DNA of 64,000 bases from Sorex araneus (GCF_027595985.1 NC_073306.1:81455599-81519598); one strand, 5' to 3'; positions 32,740 to 43,741 are shown, counted from the stretch's first letter. Notes: generated by a model not told the origin, from the sequence alone. Translations and numbers: made by a program.

Positions 32740-33245
32740 ATTCTTTACAATAATGTATACACACATATACCACTATAAGGTTATAATTATAAAGGACTAT
32801 TATAAAATAGATTAAAATATATCATATGGGAGATTTAATGTTCTCAGACTTTATATTATAAAACCATAGTAATCAAAACAGTATGATACTAAAAGAAATA
32901 AAGACTCTCAGAGAGCCCCAAGACAGATCCTCAGATTGTATGGACAGACAATCTTTGACAAAGAAGTAGAGTATGAAGTGGACAAGAAAAGTCTCTTTAA
33001 CAAATGGTGTTTGAGAAACTGGTCAGTCACGTGCAAAATAATGAATTTAGACCCCTATCTCACACCTCGCACAAAAAATAATTCAAAATGGATCAGAGAC
33101 CTGATATCACACCTGAATCCCTAAATTATATCAAGGAAAATATAGGTAGAACTTTTTATGACACTAAATATAGATATATCTTCAAAGATTCAATGCCATT
33201 GTTCAAGCAAATGGTAGCAAAGATAAACAAATGGAGCTGTATCGA
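32740..33245 (+). mobile_element. L1 ORF2 fragment, sense
   Basis: Encodes [20 protein letters not shown] then [20 protein letters not shown], the L1 ORF2p region before the Cys motif, with several breaks. Ends abruptly with no 3' UTR. Confidence 0.85.
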
Positions 33246-33264
33246 ATTCCGAGTGTTTGTTGCA

Positions 33265-33440
33265 AATATATAACAATATAATTGATTTTGTTTATTAATT
33301 TTGTGTTCTGTTATCTGACTAAATTCACTTATTAGTTTTAGTATTTTTTGGAGATTCTGTCAGATTGTGTATATACACAATTATTTTTATCTGTGAATAA
33401 TGACAATTTTATTATTTCTTTATGATCTGGATTTGTTTGG
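33265..33440 (-). mobile_element. L1 ORF2 fragment, antisense
   Basis: ATTCACTTATTAGTTTTAG, TTTTGGAGATTCTGTCAG and TCTGTGAATAATGACAATTT match antisense L1 ORF2 around the FADD region. It abuts a sense-oriented fragment. Confidence 0.7.
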
Positions 33441-33580
33441 TTGTTTGGGGACTGACTATACCTGGTTCTGTGCTGAGAAATCACTCTTGACAGTGCTCAA
33501 ACCCAGGGTTCCTGGGATCAAACCCAGACTAGCTACATGCAAGGCAAGCACCCTACCTGCTGTACTATATCTCTGACTGA
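33430..33580 (-). mobile_element. Family A SINE, old
   Basis: GGGATCAAACCCAGACTAGC and ACCTGCTGTACTATATCTCTG. Confidence 0.7.
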
Positions 33581-33892
33581 ACTTGATTTTTATATTTGTT
33601 TAAATAAAATTAGAATACAATCAGTGTGGAAAACCTATCGTTTTTAGTGGCACCCTAAGTTTTATCCACATATGCTAAAGAGGAGTCGATACTGACTTTC
33701 ATAACTTAGGGGATAATAAATGATACTTTCTAGGGTTCTAAAAGCTCATTTTCACTGAACTCCACAATTTGGCACCATTCTCTGGATACAACACTAGGAA
33801 TCAGAAAAAACTAACTCATGAATGAATCCTATAAGGCTGAAAGTTTTTCCAATGTTGGAATGCTAAGTTGATTTTGAAATATGTCTTGAGTT

Positions 33893-33972
33893 GGGACCAT
33901 GGATATAGCTCAGTGATCAAGGGAACACCTCATTTTTTGCTTATATGAGAACAGGGCTCAATACCAGATTCT
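33893..33972 (+). mobile_element. tRNA-Ala-like SINE monomer, degenerate
   Basis: GGGACCATGGATATAGCTC then CAGTGATCAAGGGA. Followed by a (CA)n tract. Confidence 0.45.
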
Positions 33973-33973
33973 A

Positions 33974-34010
<37 letters not shown>
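33973..34010. repeat. (CA)19 microsatellite
   Basis: 38 bp of uninterrupted CA between two tRNA-Ala-like monomers. Confidence 0.98.
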
Positions 34011-34012
<2 letters not shown>

Positions 34013-34014
34013 AC

Positions 34015-34115
34015 ATTCAGGGATGTAGATCAGTGGTAGAGCTCTTTGTTTGGCATGTGTGAGTCCCTGGGTTTGACCCTTGCTTCTTCAAAGAAAGAAA
34101 AAAATAAATAAATAT
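34015..34115 (+). mobile_element. tRNA-Ala-derived SINE monomer
   Basis: GATGTAGATCAGTGGTAGAG (A-box region) and CCTGGGTTTGACCCTTG (B-box region) match the tRNA-Ala layout, as in rodent ID elements, and differ from the family A head. A-rich (AAAT)n tail. No mature tRNA fold is kept, so not a tRNA gene. Confidence 0.6.
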
Positions 34116-34119
34116 TTTC

Positions 34120-34205
34120 ACAGGGATTTGGAATGTGGCTCAATGACAGTATATAATTCATGTGTGTGAAAGTCCCTGGGATGGATCCCTGGCACTGCAT
34201 ATATG
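34120..34205 (+). mobile_element. tRNA-Ala-like SINE monomer, degenerate
   Basis: GGAATGTGGCTCAATGACAG and CCTGGGATGGATCCCTGGCA. Confidence 0.5.
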
Positions 34206-34439
34206 TAAATACTATACATTTATACTCACTTCTACTTATCTATATCTCTATATATAATATATATATGCACACATATGTAGTCACAAATTCTCTCCTTCAA
34301 GAGTATCCCCTTCCCTTACATATGGGCCTAATTGGAGACTAAATGAATAGCTTCTAACAGATGGAATATACACATTATTGACTAAGACTAGACTAAGCCT
34401 AAATCTAAATCAAGAAGTTTTTTCTGAAGAAAGTTTTTG

Positions 34440-35010
34440 GGTCCTTGAGGTAAATGCCAAGACATGAAATTGCTGGATCATCTGGAAGATCAATTCCTAC
34501 TTTTGTTGGGAGTGTCCAAATTGTTTTCCAAAAAGCCTGGATCAATTGGTCTTCCCCTAAGGGTTCCTTTTACCCCACATCTGTGCCAAAACTAGTTGGG
34601 TTTTTTTTTAATCTTTGTGATGTGTGCCAATCTCGTTGGTGTGAGGTGCTATCTTTTTATTGTTTTGATTTGAATTTCCCTGATGATGAGTGATGCAGAA
34701 TATTTTTAATATGCCGTTGGTAATTTATAGCTCTTCTTCAAGGAAGCTTCTGTTCTCTTCCTCCCATTTTTTGACAGGTTTTTTTTTCTGTAAATTCCTT
34801 TTTGGGTTTTGTGCCACACCCAGCAGTACTTAGAGATTACTCCTGGCTCTGCACTCAGGAATCACTCCTGGTGGGCTCAAGGGACCATTTGAAATGCTGA
34901 GCATAGAACCCGGATTGGCCTTATGCAAGGCAGACACCCTATCCACTGTACTCTCTCTCCAGCCCTTTATCTGTCAAGTTCTACTAGTGCCTTATATATT
35001 TTGAATATTA
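34440..35010 (-). mobile_element. Old L1 ORF2 fragment, interrupted
   Basis: AAATTGTTTTCCAAAAAGCC, TTCCTGATGATGAGTGATG and, beyond the SINE, CTTATATATTTTGAATATTA are antisense ORF2 C-terminal landmarks in the expected order. Confidence 0.8.
34798..34968 (-). mobile_element. Family A SINE inside old L1
   Basis: GTGCCACACCCAGCAGTAC to GTACTCTCTCTCCAGCCC. Confidence 0.9.
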
Positions 35011-35093
35011 AACCTGCCATTATAAATATTGTAAATCACATTGCCTAAAATTAAAAAATAAAACAAAACAGACTACATTGTGAAAGATCACAA

Positions 35094-35283
35094 TTAGAGC
35101 TTCTGTCTGCATTGCTCTCTTGGACCAATCATTCTGGGTAAACCAGCTGCCATGTTCTAAGTGCCACGAGCCCAGGAGCTGGGCCGACAGTTGTGAGTGA
35201 GCCGGCCTGGAAAGAAAGCCTCAGTTCCACAGAAGACTTCCAGTGCTGCAGCCCCAGTTACCATTTTCACTGTAATCTTACAA
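35094..35283 (+). mobile_element. MLT1-like (ERVL-MaLR) LTR fragment
   Basis: CATTCTGGGTAAACCAGCTG, CCATGTTCTAAG, GTGAGTGAGCC and GTGCTGCAGCCCCAG occur in the order of MLT1 LTRs, which predate placental radiation. Comparison is from memory. Confidence 0.6.
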
Positions 35284-35350
35284 GATGTGCTGGGGTAAGG
35301 TGCTTCATGCAGCCAACCCAAGTTCAATCCTCAGCACCACATGATCCCAT
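35283..35350 (+). mobile_element. Family A SINE fragment
   Basis: CATGCAGCCAACCCAAGTTC, AATCCTCAGCACC. Confidence 0.55.
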
Positions 35351-36020
35351 CCACCAAGTCACAAATGACAAATTTGGTGATCCAGCATTCCTTTATTTAA
35401 AAAGAGGGAAATGGAAAACATGATGGAGGTTTTAAGTTGCTTTTGAATGCTGGCCATGGTGTGTGTGTGTTGGGGGGGGGGGGAGTTGGGCAGGGCCACA
35501 GAGGTGCAGGCAGGCACGGGAAAGTGCATGTGCTTTGCCTTCCTGTTCAGCCCCCCAGGACCTCATTGGGAAGGCATCTAGGGAAGGAAGGAATCATAAA
35601 AGGCTGAAGGTGCTCCTGCACATCTTGGGCAATAAAGTTCTAACCCAGATGTCCCCGGTACCTATATGCTCACAGAAGGGGATTGCAGAAGACAAATGGG
35701 GAAGACAAATGCAGAAGGCTAAATTGAACACAAAGACATTCTATTGAGGCTATCAAGGGAGGAGACACAGGAGAGGGAACACATTTCAGAAAGAATGCAG
35801 GAGAGAGAGAGAGAGAGCGCAAGAGATTGGAGAGAGTATCGAAAAGGAAAGACTCCCCCAAACTGGACACAGGTGATTCCCATCAAAAGAATGTAACCCA
35901 TAAAGTTGAAGAGATGGCCCAAAGGAGTAGGCTGTTTGGCAACTCAAAGGCAAGATGAAGAGTGTGTGTCTTGCTTCTTTAAGGCTGTCTTTTAGGGTTT
36001 CCCCAGGCTGCCCATCTTGG
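35350..36020. other. Unassigned stretch
   Basis: A TG then poly(G) run at 35460-35485 and AGAGAG at about 35800-35818; otherwise no recognisable repeat or exon. Confidence 0.35.
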
Positions 36021-36024
36021 AGTT

Positions 36025-36160
36025 TGGGAACCATATCAAATACCTGGAAGTACTCAGAGGTTGCTGTCAGTAGCAGTGCACAAGGGATCACGTAGTGCCA
36101 GGGATGAAACCTGGACTTCTTGCATGCAAAGCAGGTGATCCAGCCCATTGAACTCTCTCT
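36025..36160 (-). mobile_element. Family A SINE, old
   Basis: GTGCCAGGGATGAAACCTGG and TTGCATGCAAAGCAGGTGA, head decayed. Confidence 0.65.
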
Positions 36161-36171
36161 TCCTCCCTCTG

Positions 36172-36214
<43 letters not shown>
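36172..36214. repeat. (CT)n microsatellite
   Basis: About 40 bp of CT. Confidence 0.95.
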
Positions 36215-36216
<2 letters not shown>

Positions 36217-36897
36217 ATTCATTGCCAAGAACCCTTCCCCGCCCACCTGCCTACTTGCTTTAGGAGGATCCGAGTAAGCATATGGTGATCATGTGTCTCA
36301 CTTGCAGTATGCAAACTTCTTTCACACTCCTACTGCACCATATCCTTAGGAGACTCTCCCTAAGGTCAATTAGCAAAGGAAGAGAAATGCAAGTCTGTGT
36401 CCCAGATGGTTCTCTCTGATATGTGACTGGTCAGACTTGAATGTTGTGCCCCATCCAGCCTCCATGAGTTCTGAAAAGACAATGAGGCATGAAATCCTCC
36501 CACTGGGCCTAAGTTTGATCAGTACATCTTGTGCTCTGTTTGCCAAGAAAGGAGATGGACTGAGATAGATCTATCGAAATTCAAGAGCCTGGGCTAAAGG
36601 TTTGGTCAGATGTTTGGAAACTTGGATGGAAGAACAGAACACTTAGGGGAATTGAAGCCGGAGGTTCAGGGAAGATGTATTGAATGAGTTTCTCGGAATG
36701 ATCCCAGAATGGGAGAATCTTTGTGTCTCGTGAATGTCCATCAAATTGCCTTTGTGGTGAAAGAGGCCCTCAATAGTCAGGTGAGTACAATTACTCACTT
36801 AGTACTCTGAGATTCTTTCCCCAAACATGTTAGCACTGGCGCACAACTCATGAAGGGAGTCCTGGTGTCAGACATGGAGATTATTCATGGGTTTCAT
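36215..36897. other. Unassigned, apparently single-copy
   Basis: No repeat family, exon or RNA gene recognised. Confidence 0.35.
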
Positions 36898-36912
36898 GTG
36901 GGGTTTCCTTTA

Positions 36913-37023
36913 TTATTTAAAAAATTTTTTTATTTATGAATCACCAAGGGATACTGTTACAAACTTATGAACTTTCATGTTTGCATTACAGTCATACAAT
37001 GATCTATCTGAGTTGCCTTTTCT
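36913..37023 (-). mobile_element. L1 3' end, about 110 bp
   Basis: Antisense L1 3' terminus (TTTTTTTATTTATGAATCAC; CAGTCATACAATG), severely 5'-truncated. Exact 15-bp target duplication GTGGGGTTTCCTTTA at 36898-36912 and 37024-37038. Confidence 0.93.
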
Positions 37024-37349
37024 GTGGGGTTTCCTTTAACACAGCTTTATCTGGCCCCTAGCACAGAGGAGACCAAAGGACATTCAGAGTCTGTGTATGG
37101 GTTTACTGTTTATTTACTCAATGTTACTGTCTTCATCTTTGCCATCAGGCTTACAGTTTGCTCCTGCTGCTTCTGCCTGTGGCCCACAGTCTCTCAGCCC
37201 TGCCTCTGCTCCAAGGAAAGCAGTGGCCGGATAGGAGTGGGCCGCCAGAAAGGACACACTGTTGGCAGAGACCCCACACCCCACCAAGACAGGGCTCCTG
37301 GACAAGGCCAGGGACTGTGCCCCTTGGATTTTAAACATTTTTGTATATG

Positions 37350-37475
37350 GAAACAGATTCGGTGGTGCTCAGGAGAGCCACTCCCTGGGGTTCTGGGGAG
37401 AGAACATATGATGCCAGGGATTGAACCCCAGACTTCTGCTCTCAGTACCTGAAAGCATCTCGCTGACCTTCCCTT
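37350..37475 (-). mobile_element. Family A-like SINE, old
   Basis: GGTGGTGCTCAGGAGAGCC and GCCAGGGATTGAACCCCAG. Confidence 0.65.
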
Positions 37476-37479
37476 TGGT

Positions 37480-37627
37480 CTATTGATTCAACTTCGTTCT
37501 CAGAGTGCTCAGAGACTACTCTGAGACTACTCTGTCCTAGTTGCTCACTACAGTGCTCGGGAACAAACAGCAGAGCCACGGCTCTCACATGCAAAGCTCC
37601 AGTCCATTGAGTGATCTCCCCAGCCCC
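37480..37627 (-). mobile_element. Family A-like SINE, old
   Basis: AGAGTGCTCAGAGACTACTC (partly duplicated) and GAGTGATCTCCCCAGCCCC. Confidence 0.6.
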
Positions 37628-37838
37628 TTTTCCCTGTACCTGAAATAGCACCAGCAGCAGTTTTGACTGAACAGCAGGGGTGTAACTAAAGGGGTTGGTT
37701 CAGAATTAAGTCCCACGGGGACTCTCCCTGTCATAGACATCGACTGTGTTGTTGTGTGGGTAGTTGGATCATTCCTTTATGGCTGGCTCAGCCCTTCCTG
37801 GCTCATAGTGATTTCTTGGGATCTTGTTCTCTAAGAAA

Positions 37839-37841
<3 letters not shown>

Positions 37842-37891
<50 letters not shown>

Positions 37892-38145
37892 CGTTGATCA
37901 TTGAATTTCTCGAGCGGTCTCAGTAATGTCTCCATTTGTCCTAGCCCTGAGATTTTCGAAGTCTCTCTTTACTCGTCCTTTCCAATGGTTCTGCATTGGT
38001 GGCTCTTTCAGGGTCAGGGGAATGAGACCCAGCTTGTTACTGGTTTGGGCATATGAATACGCCATAGGGAGTTTGCGAGGCTCTCCCATGGGGGCAGGAA
38101 ACTCTCGGTAGCTAGCCAGGTTCTCCCAGAGGGAGAAGTAGGCTA
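37842..38145 (-). mobile_element. Family C SINE with expanded (GAT)n tail
   Basis: RTE-type 3' end whose tail has become (ATC)16 on the plus strand (37842-37889), then the inverted RTE 5' UTR-like body, truncated at GAGAAGTAGGCTA. Target duplication TAAGAAACAT at 37832-37841 and 38146-38155. Confidence 0.9.
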
Positions 38146-38169
38146 TAAGAAACATATTTCCTTTTTAAA

Positions 38170-38368
38170 AAAATTTTTATTCTTTTTGGGAGTTGGGGTG
38201 GGGAGGTGGTTTGTGGGCTTCACCCAGGGGTGCTCAGGACTCACTGGCTCTGTGCTCAGAAATCAGTCCTGGGGGTGGTTGAGGGGGCCATATAGGATGC
38301 TGGGGATCGAACCCAGGTCGGCCGCATTTGAGGCAAGCACTCTGACCTCTGTACCATCTTTCCAGCCC
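38170..38368 (-). mobile_element. Family A SINE
   Basis: CTTCACCCAGGGGTGCTC to ACCATCTTTCCAGCCCC, flanked by AGAAACATA on both sides. Confidence 0.9.
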
Positions 38369-38389
38369 CAGAAACATAATTAAAAGATA

Positions 38390-38800
38390 AATGGAATAAG
38401 AAACTATGATACATAAGCACGGTGAACTTGGTTTTAAGAAAAGATGAAATCATGCAATTTGCTGCTGTGTGGATGGATCTGGAGAGCATCATGTTGAGTG
38501 AAGTTAGTCAGAAGGAGAGGGCCACCAGATGATTTTTCTCATAATGTGGGATATAAAGAAACAAAGTAGCCTATGACAAATGCTCCAAAGCAACAATAAC
38601 TGAGAACTGGTCTTTAGTAGGAAGCCCACCACAGTGTGGGGATTTGGGGGGATTTAGGATGGAAGGGGAGGAAGACACTGGAAAACATGGGGGAAGTGGA
38701 GGATGTGGTGCTGGAATGATTAATGCTAAAACTCTACCATTAACAGTATTGAGATCACAGTGCCTAACATTAAAAAAAAGTGTTAAAAGGCAATAAATGT
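38390..38800 (+). mobile_element. L1 3' end, old
   Basis: GCTGTGTGGATGGATCTGGA and GTTGAGTGAAGTTAGTCAGA are the ORF2 C-terminus, followed by a 3' UTR-like end (GCTGGAATGATTAATGC) and AAAAAAA. Confidence 0.8.
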
Positions 38801-38816
38801 CAAGAAAGAAAGGGGA

Positions 38817-38945
38817 CAGGAGTGATAGTACAGCGAGGAGGGTGTTTGATTTCAATGTGACCAATCTGGATTCAGCCTGACACCCTCCCACACCCCAGCA
38901 AGCCCTGAGCATCACCAGGTGTGCCTCCCAAAAAAATAAAGAGGA
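38817..38945 (+). mobile_element. Family A SINE variant
   Basis: GACAGGAGTGATAGTACAGC head; short body (CAGCCTGACACCCTCCCAC) shared with the copy at 39746. Confidence 0.75.
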
Positions 38946-38962
38946 AGAAAAAAGGAGGAAAA

Positions 38963-39130
38963 AGGGAGGGAGGGAGGGAGGGAGGGAGGGAGGAAGGAAG
39001 GAAGGAAGGAAGGAAGGAAGGAAGGAAGGAAGGAAGGAAGGAAGGAAGGAAGGAAGGAAGGAAGGAAGGAAGGAAGGAAGGAAGGAAGGAAGGAAGGGAG
39101 GGAGGGAGGAAGGGAGGGAGGGAAGGAAGA
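38963..39130. repeat. (GGAA)n/(GGGA)n tetranucleotide array
   Basis: About 24 tandem GGAA units bounded by GGGA units, directly after the SINE tail. Confidence 0.97.
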
Positions 39131-39545
39131 CTTAGCTGAAGCACAGAAAAAGAAATTTCTTAAACTGAACCTTGTACATTTGAACTCTGTGCTCTAGGAG
39201 AAATCAGTCATGAATTTCAACGATAAAGTTCTCCTAAAGACTTACAGGACCCTAATGGGATTTTTTTGAAATAAACCCAAAAAGAATAAGAAAAACATTT
39301 GAAGTTGCTGAATGTCAACCTGACCTTGAGAGGTGTATTCACCCCCTCTCTTCGCCGCCCTCCCTTACCGCCCCTCTACTCTGCACCACACTCAGTGGGA
39401 AAGCACTGCCACCTTGTGGTAGGCCTATTACATTGCCCCCCTCCCCCCGCACCCCGCTCCCATATTACTATTACTAAGAAAAAAACAATTTGGTTATTTG
39501 TCTTCACTGGAATAGAAATTTATTCTGGATAATCCACCCGAGGAG
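39131..39545. other. Unassigned stretch
   Basis: No repeat or gene recognised. Confidence 0.3.
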
Positions 39546-39547
39546 GA

Positions 39548-39620
39548 AGGTTTTGGGCCACACTTAGTAATGCTCAGGGGCTACTGTTGACTCAGTGCTA
39601 AGGGCTTATGTGAGGCGGGA
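39548..39620 (-). mobile_element. Family A SINE fragment
   Basis: GGGCCACACTTAGTAATGCTC; probably split by the next two SINEs, with its head (GCCATGTGCAAGGCAAGTGC) at 39884-39910. Confidence 0.65.
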
Positions 39621-39621
39621 G

Positions 39622-39745
39622 CAATCAATAGTACAGAGGGTAGGACGCTTGCCTTTCACGTGTGACTCAGGTTGGACTCCCAGCACTCCGTATTGGTCTC
39701 TGAGCCTGCCAGGAGTTTAACTCCTGAGTGTAGAGTCTGGAGTAT
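39622..39745 (+). mobile_element. Family A SINE
   Basis: GGGAGCAATCAATAGTACAG head, CAGGTTGGACTCCCAG B box. Confidence 0.8.
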
Positions 39746-39870
39746 GTGATAGCACAGCGAGTAGGGTGCTTGCTTTGCATGTGACCAACTTGGGTTCAAT
39801 ATGACACCCTCCCATACCCCAGCAAGCCCTGAGTATCACCAGGTGTACCGCCCCCCTCCCTCCCACACAC
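39746..39870 (+). mobile_element. Family A SINE variant
   Basis: GTGATAGCACAGCGAGTAGG head and ATGACACCCTCCCATACCC body, same variant as at 38817. Confidence 0.75.
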
Positions 39871-39910
39871 ACAAAACCGGTTCAGCCATGTGCAAGGCAA
39901 GTGCCCTGCC

Positions 39911-40454
39911 CATCTTTCAGAAAAGGACTGGGAATTTGTAAAGAGTCCTGGAATTGTTGTAGAAAGGAAAAGCTGAATGCTGCCCTTGTGATTCCAGTCT
40001 CCTGTGCTCTGGGGAGATCCAGATGGGTGCAAGGGCTTTGACAGGCTTAGGAGAGGACTTATAGACAGAGAGTGAGAGGAGTGCCTGGCTGACAGGTGTC
40101 TGTTTGACAGGACAATCACATAGATTTTCCTTCACTGCGGCCATCGGGCACATTTTTCTATATATAGTGGAATTAGCCCCCTGGTTTAAATCACCGAGAA
40201 TTTTTCCTGAGTCAGGACTCATTTATAATGGCCATTTATTCTCTTTAATGCCAGTTCCCTTAATTATTTTTATTATGTATTACTAAATCCTTGCCCGGGT
40301 TTCTCCACTTCCCGTGTTTTGCTTTATGAGACCCTTTTTCTTCTCTTTCTTCTGAGGCTGCTCTTGGTCACACCTGTCTGCTGGGGTGGGCAGAACCAAG
40401 GAGAGGAGCCAAGACCTTGCACACAACAGTCATGTGCTCTGAAAAAGCTTTTCT
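39911..40454. other. Unassigned stretch
   Basis: No repeat, exon or RNA gene recognised. Confidence 0.3.
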
Positions 40455-40640
40455 TTCCTTTTCTTTTTCCCCCCCTGGTTTTAGGCCTTACCCAGGCCTT
40501 AGAGGTGCTCAGGGACGCCTCTCTGCTCTGTGCTCTGGATTCACTCCCTTTGGTGCATGGGAGACCACGCAATTCCCGAGGAAGAACATGGACCTCCAGC
40601 ATGCAAAGCCTGTGCTCAGCCCTTAGTGCTATCTCTCCGA
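40455..40640 (-). mobile_element. Family A SINE, old
   Basis: GAGGTGCTCAGGGACGCC and GTGCTATCTCTCCGAC. Confidence 0.65.
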
Positions 40641-40664
40641 CATGGAAATAGTTTTTCTTTTCTT

Positions 40665-40838
40665 TTTTTTTTTCTGTTTTGTTTTGGGCCACACTCAGCT
40701 GTGTTCAGGGGTTACTCCTGGCTCTGCACTCAGGGATCATTCTTGAGGGTGCTTGGGAAACCATGTGGGATGCCGGGAATCAAACCTGGGTCAGCCACAC
40801 AAAAGGCAAGCACCCTACCCACTGTTTCTCTGGCCCCT
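40665..40838 (-). mobile_element. Family A SINE
   Basis: GGGCCACACTCAGCTGTGTTC, CGGGAATCAAACCTGGGTC. Confidence 0.9.
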
Positions 40839-41134
40839 GAAATAGCTTTTCTTAACTACATTAATCTTGATTATTCACTTTATTTTTATTTATTGGGAGA
40901 AAAGATCAATCTTTTAGAGGCATGTTGTGCTGAACTCTTTTGCCTTTTTGGAATTTTTTTTGTGTTTTTTGAAAGAGGATTTTCAATAGATTAACTTCAT
41001 CAGGCAGCTTTGATTCTGCTTACTATTTATGAGCATGGGGATTAATTAATATTCATAGTTTTCCTTTTTCTATGCAATCCTTTGCTAAAATTAGGCCATG
41101 ATAATTTTCCAAACCAAGTATATATGTGTGTGCG

Positions 41135-41173
41135 TGAGTATATATATGTACATATATATATATATATATATAT
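41135..41173. repeat. (TA)n tract
   Basis: TATATATGTACATATATATA-type run. Confidence 0.9.
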
Positions 41174-41358
41174 CAAGGCTCTACTGCAAAAAGTATCACT
41201 GCTGAGATTAACTGAAATATTCATTGTTGAAATGTTGAAAATTTCATTGAGACTTATAGATACCATTGCTTCTCTTATGAGTCTTAATCCTGAGATTGAG
41301 ACATTAGGATACTCATCTGTTGCCAGGAATTTTAGTTATCATATTGCTTGTGACTTTA

Positions 41359-41538
41359 TTTTTTTTATATATATATTTTTTGGGTCACACCCAGCGATGC
41401 TCAGGGGTTACTCCTGGCTCTGCACTCAGGAATTACTCCTGGCAGTGCTTGGGGGACCATGTGGGATGCCGGGGATCGAACCCGGGTCGGCCGCATGCAA
41501 GGCAAACGCCCTACCCGCTGTGCTATCGCTCCGGCCCC
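41359..41538 (-). mobile_element. Family A SINE, young
   Basis: Near-consensus; TGCTTGTGACTTTA duplicated at 41345-41358 and 41539-41552. Confidence 0.97.
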
Positions 41539-41651
41539 TGCTTGTGACTTTAGAGAAACCTTCGGCTCTTCTGGGATTGATAGAATAACAGAACCTTAGA
41601 TACCCACAAAACCACAAAACCGCATTGTCCTTCTTTCTGTTTTCCCTTACA

Positions 41652-41945
<294 letters not shown>

Positions 41946-42394
41946 AATGGAAAGAGTGGTAGATACTCTGCTTTTCTTTTTTTCACATATAAATGCCATA
42001 TTTGACAAATGGAAAATTTAAGCTCAGAGTCATTAGGAAACTGAATCAAACTTACACAGCTGAGAAGTTGTCAGTGTGGGATCCCAACTTATATCAGCCT
42101 CACTTTGAGGCCTGGATTCATTGACTATGTCTGTTGCTCAGAAAAGAATCAAGGAAACAAACTGGGCCAGGAGATGAGTAATAAATATTTGACTCACACC
42201 AATTTGAGGACAATGCAAGATCCAGAGAGATAATATAGCGGTTAAGATATTTGTCTTGCAAGGAGGTTGTGCCCCTACACCCCCACCCCACCCCCAAAAA
42301 AGGACTGTGCAAAGAAATGATAAATTATGAACCAGGCCAATAGAAGTTAGGATGCAATGGATTTTAGAGGTCACATTAGAAACTCAGAAAGTGG

Positions 42395-42560
42395 GTCCGG
42401 AGTGATAATACAGTTGGTAGGGCGTTTGCCTTGCATGTGGCCAACTGCGTTCAATCCCCAGCATCCTGTATGATCCCCCAAGTATTACCAGGAATAATTC
42501 CTGAGCACAGAGCCAGGAATAACCCCTGAGCATCGCTGGGTGTGACCCCCCCAAAAAAAC
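42395..42560 (+). mobile_element. Family A SINE
   Basis: GTCCGGAGTGATAATACAGT head. Flanked by AACTCAGAAAG (left) and AACTCAGAAGG (right). Confidence 0.93.
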
Positions 42561-42574
42561 TCAGAAGGCTTCGG

Positions 42575-43050
42575 GAGCATGGGAATAGTTTTGTAGCAGC
42601 AAGTAAAGGAGTGAATGGGTGGAGAATGCGGACTTTGTGGAACACACAATGTTAAGGGAAATAAGCCAGAGAGAGGACAAAGGCAATGTGACCTCAGTAG
42701 TATGTGTTCTATAAAATGCAAGGCTGAACTCACAGGAGACAGTTGAACTGTGGCTACCAGGGGGTGGGGAGGGCATGTGCGGCTGCCCACAGACACAGAT
42801 GTGCAGTTATGTCACATGAATAAGTTAGTGAACTAATGAACAGGACTCATAGCATACTGTAGGAACACTGGACTGATCACAGGACAAACTCTCAATGCAG
42901 ACGTTTCAGACACACACCTGGCTCACCTAAAAATGGCAACTGTGTGCAGCAAGCACGTGCTAACTAACTTAACCTTAGTCATCCCAGTATGACAATAATA
43001 GCTGGGAATGATCACGCTGTATATCAATATTGCAAACCACAATACCCAAA

Positions 43051-43109
<59 letters not shown>

Positions 43110-43315
43110 AAGTGCCCACCATAGAGGCAGTCAGGGAGTGGGGGGGTGGAGGTGATGAGAGGGAACCTGGGGACACTGGTGCTGGGAAATGTACATTGGT
43201 GGAGAGATGGGTGTTAGAATACTGTAGGACTGAAATCTAATCATGAACGGCTTTTTATCGCACAGTGATTCAATTAAAAAGTTTAAAAATAAAAATATTA
43301 AATTAAATTTTTAAA
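42575..43315 (+). mobile_element. L1 3' end with (GA)n in the 3' UTR
   Basis: GGGAAATAAGCCAGAGAGAG (ORF2 end), (GA)n at 43055-43101, then GGGAAATGTACATTGGTGG and GGGTGTTAGAATACTGTAGG and an A-rich end. Shrew L1 3' UTRs in this window repeatedly carry the GA tract. Confidence 0.8.
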
Positions 43316-43352
43316 AAACTAGTCATCAAACGATCAGGGTGGACCCCTTAAA

Positions 43353-43391
43353 TGTGTGTGTGTGTGTTGTGTGTGTGTGTGTGTGTGTGTG
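43353..43391. repeat. (TG)n microsatellite
   Basis: TG run with one TTG interruption, next to a SINE body fragment. Confidence 0.95.
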
Positions 43392-43485
43392 CATCCCATA
43401 TGGTCCCCTGAACATTGCCAGGAGTCATTCCTGAGTGCAGAGCCAAGAGTAACCCCTGAGCAAAGCAAAAAAAAAAAAAAGTGGA
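43391..43485 (+). mobile_element. Family A SINE, 5'-truncated
   Basis: GCATCCCATATGGTCCCCTG through an A13 tail. Confidence 0.9.
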
Positions 43486-43741
43486 GAGAAAAGAGAGCTG
43501 CATGTTAAAGAGAAAATACAGACTTCCCCAGATCGGAAAAAGCCTAATTTTTATTAAAAGTTAAAAATGTCCAGGTACTGGGCTCAGAGGCCAGTGTATG
43601 ACTCACGGAATAATTCCTGGCTGTGGGCAGATCTCAAACACTGTCCATTTGACCCACGATAAGGACGAGGGTGGGGCACCACAAAGAAGTGGGGATATAG
43701 AGACAGCAAGGGGAAGAAAAAATATTACTTGCTTTTTAAGG

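Noticed and set aside
34015-34115. tRNA-Ala gene
   Set aside because: A/B boxes are recognisable, but acceptor pairing and anticodon arm are not maintained and a SINE-type A-rich tail follows.
38872-39144. Repetitive open frames over GGAA/GAAA arrays (also 41426-42049 and 63657-63926)
   Set aside because: Translated tetra- and pentanucleotide repeats, open in all frames by composition.
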